Part shown: piece after piece, positions 1-7,762 of the stretch | How the letters are laid out: each line of letters starts with the position of its first letter | How positions within the stretch are numbered: the stretch's first letter is position 1 | NCBI RefSeq assembly: GCF_014695385.1 | Contig: NZ_JACJOD010000028.1 | Location: 163,245-227,244, forward strand | DNA length: 64,000 nucleotides | Direction: 5' to 3' | Source: Trichocoleus sp. FACHB-46 | GTDB taxonomy: Bacteria > Cyanobacteriota > Cyanobacteriia > FACHB-46 | Notes under the pieces: model-generated | What the model was told of the DNA's origin: nothing | Seen by the model: only the letters and a program-made list of their open reading frames with translations | Database searches by the model: none | Translations under genes and position numbers: made by a program

Positions 1-948
1 TGGCTTGTGACTTCTATCCTTTGCGAGAGCTTTTCTAACATATCCACCACGATCGCCGATAAGCCATATTGATGCCTCCAACCCCAATCGGCTCTTGCGC
101 GTGAATCATCAATCACAGCAGGCCAAGAATCTGCGATCGCTTGACGAAAATCCGGTGCGTAGTGGCAGTTAAAATGAGGAAGATGCTTTTGAATTTCAGT
201 GACCAATTCGGCAGCAGAGAAACTCACGGCAGTAATGTTATAACTGGAGCGAATTTTAATCGAATTTGGCTCAGCAGCCATTAAATCTAAAATGGCACGG
301 ATAGCATCTGGCACATACATCATGGGTAGCCGAGTTTCTGGACGCACAAAGCAGGTGTAAGTGCCGTGCTGAAGCGCTGCTGCAAAAATTTCTACCGCAA
401 AATCTGTGGTGCCGCCGCCCGGAGGAGTGCTGTAGCTGATGATGCCTGGCAAACGTAGACTCCGGACATCAACGCCAAAGTGGTGCGCGTAGTAATGGCA
501 GAGCAATTCCCCTGTAACCTTAGTGATCCCGTAGATCGTAGCGGGATCTTCAACCGTAATTTGGGGTATCTAGTTTAGGGGTGTGAGGCCCAAAGACCGC
601 GATCGAGCTAGGAAAAAAGACTTTTAACTGATATGTTTTTGCAGCTTCTAAAATGTTTCTCAAACCATTGACATTGACATCCCAGCAGCGATCTGGGTAT
701 TTTTCTCCTTTGGCCGAGAGTACTCCGGCAAGATGATAGATCGTTTGAATCTGCTCTTGTTCAATGATCGTCTGTAGCTGCTGATGGTTAGTAACATCTA
801 GGGTTTTATACAAGTAGAAATTGTTTTCAGAATGAGGTGGCGATCGCCCACTTTCTACAACCTGTTCTACTCCATAGATCTGACGCAGAACTGTCACCAA
901 GTCACTTCCCAGTTGCCCTTGCGACCCAGTTACTAAAATTCTGTTCAT
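1..948 (-). pseudogene. Threonine-dehydrogenase-like SDR, frameshifted and cut by the window edge
   Basis: Two frames of one NAD-dependent epimerase/dehydrogenase lie end to end. The first begins at 948 (MNRILVTGSQGQLGSD) with the Rossmann motif TGSQGQLG at residues 7-14 and reaches a stop at 550-552. The second resumes at about 562 as ITVEDPATIYGITKVTGE, carrying the Tyr-x3-Lys catalytic pair (YGITK), and stays open to base 1. The switch falls at the G-run 563-566, where two bases seem to be missing relative to the usual TPQ(I/V)T reading. The whole resembles SDR-type L-threonine 3-dehydrogenase, which oxidises a beta-hydroxy amino acid at its hydroxyl. It lies 51 bp after the PLP enzyme gene and is probably its operon partner. 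The shift could be a true lesion or a sequencing error in a homopolymer; I cannot tell which. Confidence 0.8.
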
Positions 949-999
949 TTCTCATTACCCCTCGTAGCTAATATTCCATAGTGGTGGGGATAGGTTTAG

Positions 1000-2292
1000 C
1001 TAAGATATATGTTGAGAGGATAATCTATTTGCAAAACCCACCCCTACAGGTTCGGTCATTTCATGTAATGCCTGTAGTAACCGATTCACCTCATCCATCG
1101 TGTTGTAGTGCACCAAGCCAATCCTCAGTAAACCACCGCTTGCTGCCAGCCCTAGCCGCTCTATTACGCCTAAGGCATAGAAGTGACCATGCCAGGTGAA
1201 GATAGCGCGATCGCCCAGTTGAGTCGCGAGTTCCGCAGGGGTGTAGCCCTTGATGCGGAGACCGAAGGTTGGGGTACGTTCAGCTAAGCGGTTTAGCTCG
1301 GTGATGCCATAGATGGTTAAACCAGGGATCTCCAGCAATCCCCGCAGTAATGCTTGGCTCAGTTCGGCTTCATAGGTGTGAATCGCAGATGTAACGGCAG
1401 TTAGAGCCGCCCGGCGGTTTTGCATAGATGGGTCAACTCGATGTCCCAGTTCAGTTAAGTAGCCCAGGGTAGCAAGCAGACCTGCCATACCTTCATAGTT
1501 TTGCGTCCCTGTTTCCCAGCGAGACGGCACCTCATCGGGAGCAGGCAGGACTTTGTAAGGCTGGAGGCGTGCTAAATGTTCTCGCTTGCCATATAGAATC
1601 CCTAGGTGAGGCCCAAAGAATTTATAAGCTGAGCAGACGAGAAAATCACAATCTAAGGCTTGCACATCGATTGCGCCGTGGGGGGCATAGTGAACGGCAT
1701 CTACAAACACCCGAGCGCCCACTTGGTGAGCGAGTTGAGCAATTTTAGCAACATCATTAATGGTACCGACAGCATTGGAGGCATAGCCGATCGCCACTAA
1801 CTTGGTGCGCTCATTTAGCGATCGCGTCAACTCCTCCCAATTCAGAGTGCAATCTTCGGGATGAATATCCACCGTGCGAATCACAATTCCCTGCTCCGCT
1901 AGAGCTTGCCAGGCAGAAACATTGGCGTAGTGGTCGAGGGCGGTGACAATGATTTCATCTCCGGGTTGCAGGGTCCGACCAATGGCGCGGCTGATGGTGT
2001 AGGTGAGAGTGGTCATGTTGGCACCGAACACAACTTCATCACTGCCACAGTTGAGAAAGTCAGCAACAGCATCACGAGCGGCGGCAATTAGCGCATCTGT
2101 CCGCTGGCTCGTAGCAAAAGCACCATGAGCATTGGCGTTGGAGGTGAGCAAGTAGTCGCTGATGGCATCCACTACCGCCTTTGGGACTTGAGTACCACCA
2201 GGACCATCGCAAAAGATAGCAGGTTGACCGTTGATTTCTTGCGTCAAGGCTGGAAACTGGGAGCGAATCCAGTTGAGGTCAAGGGCAATCAT
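1000..2292 (-). CDS. Class V aminotransferase / cysteine desulfurase-like PLP protein
   Basis: About 430 residues from the ATG at 2292, chosen because GGGGAGA sits 6 nt upstream and the family begins near this point; an upstream in-frame extension would run into the preceding gene. The fold-type I PLP signature is clear: an Asp-x2-His stretch (VDAVHYAPHGAID, residues 197-209) and the Schiff-base Lys224 in CSAYKFFGPH. The C-terminus (TWHGHFYALGVIERLG, then GLVHYNTMDEVNRLL) matches the cysteine-desulfurase-like VC1184 subgroup. That subgroup lacks the mobile Cys loop of IscS/SufS, so sulfur mobilisation should not be assumed. It sits between a 2OG dioxygenase (37 bp upstream) and an SDR (51 bp downstream), which suggests an amino-acid modification pathway rather than Fe-S assembly. 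The exact substrate is unknown. Confidence 0.85.
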   Translation of the reverse strand: MIALDLNWIRSQFPALTQEINGQPAIFCDGPGGTQVPKAVVDAISDYLLTSNANAHGAFATSQRTDALIAAARDAVADFLNCGSDEVVFGANMTTLTYTISRAIGRTLQPGDEIIVTALDHYANVSAWQALAEQGIVIRTVDIHPEDCTLNWEELTRSLNERTKLVAIGYASNAVGTINDVAKIAQLAHQVGARVFVDAVHYAPHGAIDVQALDCDFLVCSAYKFFGPHLGILYGKREHLARLQPYKVLPAPDEVPSRWETGTQNYEGMAGLLATLGYLTELGHRVDPSMQNRRAALTAVTSAIHTYEAELSQALLRGLLEIPGLTIYGITELNRLAERTPTFGLRIKGYTPAELATQLGDRAIFTWHGHFYALGVIERLGLAASGGLLRIGLVHYNTMDEVNRLLQALHEMTEPVGVGFANRLSSQHIS

Positions 2293-2329
2293 AAACGTCT
2301 CCCCATTAATGTTGATTTGGGTGGAAGGT

Positions 2330-3004
2330 TTATTCTGGTGGAAAGAGCCCAGGGCAAGTGAAGACAAAGACATCTCTCTCCCCAGCTTCAGGGGCGATCG
2401 CACTCACAGAGGAGGTGAAATGAAAATATTGATCATCTCTAAATACTAGAAGCTCGCCTGGATTGAGCACTTTAGTAAAAGCTGGACTGCCCTGCTTATC
2501 TTTGTAGAGATGTGTTTCACCCCCCTCAATTTGCATGCGATTGACAGAGAAGATACCCACTAAATCAACCCCATCCCGGTGAATTCCTTCTGGAGCCGGA
2601 TTCCCCACCTGTTGAGAGGTAGCTGTGGTTCTAATTTGATGAACCGCAACTTCTTTATGAGGAGTGCAAAGTTGGCAAAACTGGAAAAATTCCCAGATGA
2701 TTTTTTGAAAGTCTTCCAGCTCAATTAATGCATCATCCAGCTCGGCATATTCTCTCGCTACATCGCCCAATAAGGGATTGTAAGCTTTCGATTGGAATAA
2801 ACGTCGATGGGGTAATTTAACCAAGCGATCGCCTTCAATTTGAAAATGAGAGAGACGCCTAAAGCGGTAATTGCCCGTTAAATAAGGATCGGGTGGCAGG
2901 GTGTCAAAGAAGGGCTTGAGTTGGTCTACCTTTACAGCTGTCACCATTTCTAGAATGTAGCTGGCTAGGCAATCAAACTCCTTCGGCTTGGATAAGTTCA
3001 GCAT
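2330..3004 (-). CDS. 2OG-Fe(II) dioxygenase family protein (IDO/BsmA-like)
   Basis: A 224-residue protein of the 2OG-Fe dioxygenase family that includes bacterial free amino-acid hydroxylases such as isoleucine 4-hydroxylase. Visible iron ligands are His142-x-Asp144 (GIHRDGVD) and His195 (DQYFHFTS), with Arg210 (EAGERDVF) placed to bind the 2-oxoglutarate carboxylate. The NYRFRRLSHF region near residue 45 is also typical of the family. It is the first gene of a minus-strand run with a PLP enzyme and a threonine-dehydrogenase-like SDR. The likely reaction is hydroxylation of a free aliphatic amino acid with decarboxylation of 2-oxoglutarate; the substrate is an inference from family and context. 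No signal peptide is seen, so it should be cytoplasmic. Confidence 0.85.
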   Translation of the reverse strand: MLNLSKPKEFDCLASYILEMVTAVKVDQLKPFFDTLPPDPYLTGNYRFRRLSHFQIEGDRLVKLPHRRLFQSKAYNPLLGDVAREYAELDDALIELEDFQKIIWEFFQFCQLCTPHKEVAVHQIRTTATSQQVGNPAPEGIHRDGVDLVGIFSVNRMQIEGGETHLYKDKQGSPAFTKVLNPGELLVFRDDQYFHFTSSVSAIAPEAGERDVFVFTCPGLFPPE

Positions 3005-4060
3005 GTCACTTAACTTCCTCGCTTAAATTTTTCAGCAGCGTCTAGTTCTGCTAGCTTGAATCAAGCCACAGGGGTCACTAAAAATATGAGTAATGTGGTG
3101 TTGAGTCCTACAATTTGCAGGAAATCAAAGAGAGAGTAGGGAGCAAAAAGAGAGGCCAGATGTTGGATATTCTTGCGCTGTAGCGTCAGATAAGCTTGAT
3201 AAGCTTAGCCCCTCTCAAATAGCTTGACTAAGACTTGGTTGAGTGATGCGCTCTAGACTTAGAAAAGATATCAGTAAAGCTTTTTCCAATTCTTAAGAAT
3301 AACACCTCATATTGAATGGATGCTGATTTCATTGTAGTAATACTTTTTGAATGTTGTCGATCCCTAGCCCTACTTAGATAGTTTTTTACTCAATCTTCAT
3401 AACTTCTTGGCTCTGCCTATTTTTAGCAACCTAGTTTTATTTAATCAAAGTTCATAATCAAATGTTTCTATTCTAAGCAGCTCTGAGATTTTTTCTCTAA
3501 TCAACCTCTGCCTGAGGTAAGAACTTCAGTTAAGAATTATTCTTGGCAAGCGATCGCGTAGCTCATCAATTTTGGCGATCGCTTAGCTATCAAGTGCAAT
3601 AAGCCTATCTTCTGCACTAAACCTACTTGTTGAGCTGGATAACTGGCTTTTATAGACAGTAGCGCCACCTTAGCAAACACAGTAGACACCGACCTATTCT
3701 CTAGAAAGATAGAGAATGGTTAATCAGTATTTTTCTGTATACCCTAATACAGATCAGTTTAATTTGAAATCATGACATAGGGCAGACGTGAGCCTGTTAG
3801 TTAGTCTGTACTCTACTTATTACAGCCTTAGAAGCTAGGCAAAGATTGCCAAGTTTTTATTCAGGTGGGCTGACAAAACCTGGTGATAGTGGTTTAGCCT
3901 TCGTCACTGTCATATCAATCAACAATGTCTCTCTTCGATCTGTCTTTGTTCTAAACGGCAAAAACAGGCGGGGGAACTTTTGATATTCTCTTGCAACTGA
4001 GTTTTACCAGCCGTAGACCTCATTCAATTCAATCTTTAGTATTAGACGGAATTAACTCAA
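3005..4060. other. Long AT-rich intergenic region upstream of cyanophycinase
   Basis: About 1.05 kb without a convincing gene on either strand. It must hold the promoter of the minus-strand dioxygenase operon and that of cphB. Two HIP1-type sites lie near 3550-3590, and an NtcA-box-like sequence lies at 3737-3750. I see no tRNA, repeat array or small ORF with a good ribosome binding site. Confidence 0.6.
3737..3750 (+). promoter_or_regulatory. Possible NtcA-binding site upstream of cphB
   Basis: GTATACCCTAATAC fits the NtcA consensus GTA-N8-TAC exactly and lies about 310 bp upstream of the cyanophycinase start. NtcA is the cyanobacterial global nitrogen regulator, so control of a nitrogen-reserve hydrolase would make sense. 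A clear TAN3T -10 box at the usual spacing of about 22 bp is not obvious, and a match to six fixed bases can arise by chance in 1 kb, so confidence is modest. Confidence 0.35.
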
Positions 4061-4924
4061 ATGGTCATTGACATCAATCAAGTACAGATGGGAACTCATG
4101 CTCAAGCTGTTAAACAAGGACAACTTGTAATTATCGGGGGAGCTGAGGATAAGCAGGGAGATTGCAGTATTCTGCGCGAATTTGTTCGCCGCGCTGGCAG
4201 CCGTCAAGCCAAGATTGTTGTAATGACCGTTGCAACAGAATTACCCAAAGAAGTCGGAGACAACTACATTCAAGTATTTGAGCGTCTGGGTGTTGAACAG
4301 GTTCGTGTGGTAGATACAGACAGCCGCGAGGAGGCCGAAGCTCCTGAAGCCTTGGCTGCAATTCGCGAAGCCACTGGAGTTTTTTTTACAGGCGGGCAAC
4401 AGGATCGGATCACTAAATATATCAAGGGCACAAAACTAGATCGGTTGCTACATCAACGCTATGCTCAAGGGTTGATTCTTGGGGGCACCAGTGCAGGGGC
4501 AAGCATGATGTCTGACGCCATGATTGTAGAAGGAGAAGCTGAAACTCACCCCCGAATTGAGATTGTAGAAACAGATGATGGCCTCAGTTTTATGCCAGAG
4601 GCTGTAATCGACCAACATTTTGCCCAGCGAGGCCGCCTTGGACGCTTGCTGTCAGCCGTGGCTGAGCAACCCCACCTGTTAGGTATTGGAATTGATGAAA
4701 ATACCGCAATCATCGTTAGTGGGGGGCAACTCTCAGTGATTGGTGCGGGCGCTGTTACTATTGTCGATTTACAAGACATGGTGTACTCAAACTTACATAA
4801 TTTGCTCAAAGATGAGGGTCTAGCGCTTTGTGGTGTCAAGCTGCATATCCTCCCGGACGGATATAGCTTTGACATAAAATCGCGATCGCCTCTCGTCGAA
4901 ACAAATTCTCCCAAAGCAGCGTAA
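4061..4924 (+). CDS. cphB: Cyanophycinase
   Basis: A 287-residue serine exopeptidase of family S51 that releases beta-Asp-Arg dipeptides from the reserve polymer cyanophycin in the cytoplasm. The nucleophile motif GGTSAGAS places the catalytic Ser at 144, and VIDQHFAQRGR supplies the conserved His near 186. The N-terminal LVIIGGAEDKQGD and the FFTGGQQDR stretch near residue 110 are family signatures, and the length is normal. In many cyanobacteria cphB is followed by cyanophycin synthetase cphA; here the next gene is a DUF4327 protein, so cphA must lie elsewhere or be absent. A GGGCAG/CTGCCC hairpin at 4954-4978 may end the transcript. A possible NtcA site lies upstream. Confidence 0.95.
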   Translation: MVIDINQVQMGTHAQAVKQGQLVIIGGAEDKQGDCSILREFVRRAGSRQAKIVVMTVATELPKEVGDNYIQVFERLGVEQVRVVDTDSREEAEAPEALAAIREATGVFFTGGQQDRITKYIKGTKLDRLLHQRYAQGLILGGTSAGASMMSDAMIVEGEAETHPRIEIVETDDGLSFMPEAVIDQHFAQRGRLGRLLSAVAEQPHLLGIGIDENTAIIVSGGQLSVIGAGAVTIVDLQDMVYSNLHNLLKDEGLALCGVKLHILPDGYSFDIKSRSPLVETNSPKAA

Positions 4925-5024
4925 ACCGTTAGCTGTACTTCACTAAATCTAAGGGGCAGGCTGAGTACGGTTCTGCCCTAAAAAACATCCAAAACTATCA
5001 ATTGCTGGTTTTTATAAGGCTACG

Positions 5025-5246
5025 ATGAATCGCTCCATTCACGCCTCTATTGAAGTCATTCAAGATGAAGCTCGCTGCTTAGTCGAGCGAAGAGTGATTA
5101 GCCGTCATCAACCTATTTATGTCTTATTTCATTATTTTCCAGTTCGAGAATGGGTAGAAGTTGAGCAGGAGCTAGAAGCTAATGACTTTCTTCTGCGAGA
5201 CCCAGTGGGTGATTTGATTGGTCATGCTCAATGGAGTAATGATTAA
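5025..5246 (+). CDS. DUF4327 family protein
   Basis: A 73-residue protein resembling the DUF4327 family, small cyanobacterial proteins of unknown function. The recognisable features are an N-terminal EVIQDEARCLVERRVISR segment, HQPIYVLFHYFPVREW, and a C-terminal LRDPVGDLIGHAQW. It has no signal peptide and no membrane segment. It lies 100 bp after cphB on the same strand with a weak hairpin between, so co-transcription is possible but not shown. No role can be assigned from sequence. Confidence 0.8.
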   Translation: MNRSIHASIEVIQDEARCLVERRVISRHQPIYVLFHYFPVREWVEVEQELEANDFLLRDPVGDLIGHAQWSND

Positions 5247-5428
5247 GTATTTGCTTATAACTTTTGCTTAGTTCCTAAGCAGGGGGAAAACATCCCTACA
5301 GGAATTACGGTTTTCTCACCTGCCGATCTAATTGTGGATGTCTAGAGTAAAAGAGTTAGTTGCAGTCATAACGCTTCACAACTACCTACTCACTCTACAC
5401 AAGGGCTCTTGAAGGGCTGTCGTTGACC

Positions 5429-5668
5429 ATGATTAATACATTAGAAGTCTCTTCTCTAGAGCAAGCCATTCAAGACGCGATCGCTCAAGCCCGGACTGCT
5501 TGCGAGTCAACTGGTAATACTTCCGCCAATTGTGCAGTTGCTTGGGACATTGTGGAAGAACTTCAAGCTGAGCGTGCTCACCGTCAAGTGAAATCCAGCA
5601 AAACTTCTTTAGAAGTCTACTGTGACCAGAACCCAGATGCGGCTGAGTGTCGGATCTATGACATTTAA
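5429..5668 (+). CDS. cp12: CP12 Calvin-cycle regulatory protein
   Basis: A 79-residue CP12. In the dark this redox-switched, largely disordered protein ties GAPDH and phosphoribulokinase into an inactive complex. Both cysteine pairs are present: Cys25/Cys35 in the N-terminal loop (ACESTGNTSANC) and Cys65/Cys74 at the C-terminus (YCDQNPDAAEC). The CP12 core AWDIVEELQAERAH is at residues 38-51. The C-terminus reads CRIYDI where many family members end in an acidic YDD or YED, a slight change at the tail that enters the GAPDH active site. The ATG at 5429 is preferred over a TTG two codons earlier. The gene is monocistronic; its stop overlaps the end of a decayed ABC-ATPase fragment on the other strand. 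Confidence 0.92.
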   Translation: MINTLEVSSLEQAIQDAIAQARTACESTGNTSANCAVAWDIVEELQAERAHRQVKSSKTSLEVYCDQNPDAAECRIYDI

Positions 5669-5853
5669 TCTACCGCTAAACCATATCTAACCTGGATGAT
5701 GCGACGGGTTTGGGCAGCCACATCCGGTTCGTGAGTGACAATAACAATCGTGATGCCTTGCTCATTGAGCTTTGTGGGCAAGGTCATTACTTCTTCTGAG
5801 GTTTGATGGTCTAATGCCTCAGTTGACTCATCAGCTAGTACCAAAGCGCATGC
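5665..5853 (-). pseudogene. Remnant of a MacB/LolD-type ABC transporter ATPase
   Basis: Read on the minus strand, this stretch encodes ALVLADESTEALDHQTSE, then GITIVIVTHEPDVAAQTRR, then a stop. That is the C-terminal quarter of a MacB-type ABC ATPase: Walker B with the D-loop (LADEPTGALD in the family, here with Ser for Pro and Glu for Gly) and the switch histidine (THEPDVA). The Walker A and signature regions are missing, and upstream sequence shows no resemblance. About 62 codons survive of a normal 230 or so. No start codon or permease partner is nearby, so this is a decayed fragment left by deletion or rearrangement. Confidence 0.8.
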
Positions 5854-5855
5854 CT

Positions 5856-6287
5856 TAAGTCACACAGCTACTTTGAACCATATTTCTAAGATTTAACTCT
5901 GAATTTTACTAGGGTTTAAAAATTATAAGCCTCCCATAATAAAGGCTGGGAGGCAGTTTGCTATAAAGTTTAATGCGCTTTGGGATATCGCTTTATTTGT
6001 GTTTATCTTATCCGAGCGATCGCCCGATCTCCTTCCCCCATAAGGGTGGAACTGCCACTGGTACTCTCATCCGGAAAACATAGGCTCTAAAACATATTCC
6101 CTTGTGCTTTTGAGTAGATAAATTGTGGCATTTGGGCGGTTGTAAGGTAGAGGTCAATAACAAATACCTTGAAGGATGGAGCGTTGAGCTGATTCTTGAA
6201 AAATTGCAAATGTCATCATTTTTTGACTGGAATTTGGGTTTTTCCTTTTGTAGGCATCTTTGCTACATCATCAAGAGGTTATTAACG
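5856..6287. other. Intergenic region before the NG-repeat gene
   Basis: About 430 bp with no gene. It begins where the ABC-ATPase remnant loses similarity, holds a GCCTCCC/GGGAGGC hairpin at 5930-5955 and a HIP1-type site near 6018, and ends with the leader of the exported repeat protein. A long in-frame extension of that protein into this area is possible from a TTG at 6123 but lacks family character. Confidence 0.5.
5930..5955 (-). terminator. Hairpin, terminator-like on the minus strand
   Basis: GCCTCCC (5930-5936) pairs with GGGAGGC (5949-5955) over a 12-nt loop. On the minus strand the stem is followed by TTATAATTTTT, as expected for a factor-independent terminator. Nothing obvious on that strand would be ended here now, so it may be a relic of the lost ABC locus. 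Confidence 0.4.
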
Positions 6288-6689
6288 GTGAATTCACGCT
6301 TCCTGTTTATTGTCGCGCTTACTGCTCTGAGTGTTACAGCCTTCTCCTCAAATGCAAACGCTGGTCTTGCCGTGAATGGCCTTGCCTTTAACGGAACTCA
6401 GTTAAATGGCAGCAACCTGAATGGAGTAACGCTCAATGGGATTAGCGTTAATGGAGTGAGAATGAATGGGACATCAGTAAATGGTAGTAATCTCAATGGG
6501 AGTAATCTGAACGGTAGCAACTTGAATGGCAGCAACCTGAATGGTGCCAACTTGAATGGGCGTAACGTGAATGGTGAAGAAAATCAGAACGCAGCAGTGG
6601 CGGCCTCTCCAGAAACAGGCATGGTCTTGTCGAGTCCTGAGTTCACGGAGATTCAAGTTGAAGAGGGCCGTTTGGTAGGCGTTAAGTAA
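6288..6689 (+). CDS. Exported NG-rich pentapeptide-repeat protein
   Basis: A 133-residue protein from the GTG at 6288, chosen because AAGAGG lies about 10 nt upstream and the start gives a proper signal peptide (hydrophobic FLFIVALTALSV, cleavage after ANA, residue 25). Residues 26-95 are 14 consecutive five-residue units of the form G-x-x-[LVFM]-N, several of them exactly GSNLN. This is the pentapeptide-repeat pattern A(D/N)LXX with Asn-Gly fixed at the outward positions, so a small right-handed beta-helix outside the cytoplasm is plausible. The last 38 residues are unrelated. It is followed 105 bp later by an ADYC-domain gene with its own signal peptide, with a strong hairpin between. I know no function for it. 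Confidence 0.8.
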   Translation: MNSRFLFIVALTALSVTAFSSNANAGLAVNGLAFNGTQLNGSNLNGVTLNGISVNGVRMNGTSVNGSNLNGSNLNGSNLNGSNLNGANLNGRNVNGEENQNAAVAASPETGMVLSSPEFTEIQVEEGRLVGVK

Positions 6690-6708
6690 ACAAGGTTGCT
6701 ATCTAAAT

Positions 6709-6752
6709 CACCTAATCGAGATGGAACAATGTTTCACGGTTCCATCTCGGTG
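6709..6752 (+). terminator. Strong hairpin between NG-repeat gene and ADYC gene
   Basis: CGAGATGGAAC (6717-6727) and GTTCCATCTCG (6739-6749) form a perfect 11-bp stem over an 11-nt loop. There is no clear U-run after it. It could terminate or attenuate readthrough, or stabilise the upstream message, and may set different levels of the two exported proteins. Confidence 0.55.
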
Positions 6753-6794
6753 AAGAAGTGAGATTGTTAGGATTGCTTGAGAAGAAGGTACTGC

Positions 6795-7601
6795 ATGCGT
6801 ATTCGGTCAATGTTGCGATCGCTGTTGCTGGGTTTGGTGTTTTTGTTTGCTTGGAGCAGCATTGCGATCGCGAAACCTACCTCTCATCCCCCTGAAAAAG
6901 ATAAAGTGCCTCTCTCCAAAACAGAGCTTCAAACCGCTGAGATGGTAGGGTTCGATGATCAAGGTCGTCAACAGAAGTTTCAAGTGCGAAATAGTGAAGT
7001 TGATCCCCTTGATCCAGAGAAAAAAACATATCTCTACACTGTTTTTTATCAGGATAATCAGCGGAACTGGCAGAACCTCTGTGAACCAGATGCGAAAGGA
7101 GTTGCTAAAGCTGTTGTTTTACAAGGCTCTTGGGATAGCCGAGGCAGTTACAACCCCAATAAGAAATTGGTGACATTTAGCTGCACCAACGGAGCTTTAG
7201 CCAAGTGTATGCGGTTCGGCTACAAACCTTGGCAAAATGTCAAAGGGCGATCGCTACGAGATTATCATTCTGCTTGTGTGCGGATGGTACGAGCGGATTA
7301 TTGTGGGGATGGTGTGGCCCATACCAAAGATGGCACTCCAATCAATCTCTACGATCGCCTAGGCATCCAAAAACCAGATGTAATGCCAGAGATGCGGTTT
7401 GAAGCAGCTTGGGGGGTGAATGGGGCACACTGTATCAACCAAGTCAGGTGGCCAGAGGCGCTAGCTTATGTGAAGCGAGTTTGCCCTACCCGATTGGCGA
7501 CAAGAGGCAATCACTGCACCTCAGCAGAACGGGCCCAACGCCACTTTCCTGATGCTCTGTTATTCAACGACTCAGCAATACAAAAATCTCAGCGATTATA
7601 A
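6795..7601 (+). CDS. ADYC domain-containing exported protein
   Basis: A 268-residue protein from the ATG at 6795, with AGAAGG 7 nt upstream. The signal peptide (LLLGLVFLFAWSSIAIA) is probably cut near residue 26. The eponymous motif RADYCGDG is at residues 166-173, preceded by the conserved CTNGALAKCMRFGYKPW (130-146) and followed by KDGTPINLYD (178-187). At least eight cysteines lie in the mature part, consistent with disulfides in an exported protein. ADYC proteins are of unknown function; from memory, some in other bacteria carry NG-type repeats at the N-terminus. Here the repeat protein is the separate gene just upstream, which suggests the two act together. No catalytic residues can be assigned. 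Confidence 0.75.
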   Translation: MRIRSMLRSLLLGLVFLFAWSSIAIAKPTSHPPEKDKVPLSKTELQTAEMVGFDDQGRQQKFQVRNSEVDPLDPEKKTYLYTVFYQDNQRNWQNLCEPDAKGVAKAVVLQGSWDSRGSYNPNKKLVTFSCTNGALAKCMRFGYKPWQNVKGRSLRDYHSACVRMVRADYCGDGVAHTKDGTPINLYDRLGIQKPDVMPEMRFEAAWGVNGAHCINQVRWPEALAYVKRVCPTRLATRGNHCTSAERAQRHFPDALLFNDSAIQKSQRL

Positions 7602-7762
7602 ATAGCGATTGTAAGCATTGATTTGTAGGGGCACCTTTTGTGGATGCCTTAGTTTATTTTGAGAAGACTAATATCAAATATGTTGCTGACAAAGGAGAGT
7701 CTGGTAACGTTTTATAGTGGCGCGATCGCATTGTTGACGTTTTTTAATCTGCTGAAATATTT

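Noticed and set aside
1000..2292. True cysteine desulfurase (SufS/IscS) role for the PLP enzyme
   Set aside because: The catalytic Cys loop is missing and the C-terminus fits the desulfurase-like subgroup; no suf genes are nearby.
6474..6656. Minus-strand frame across the NG repeats
   Set aside because: It is the antisense of the repeat and reflects repeat periodicity, not a gene.
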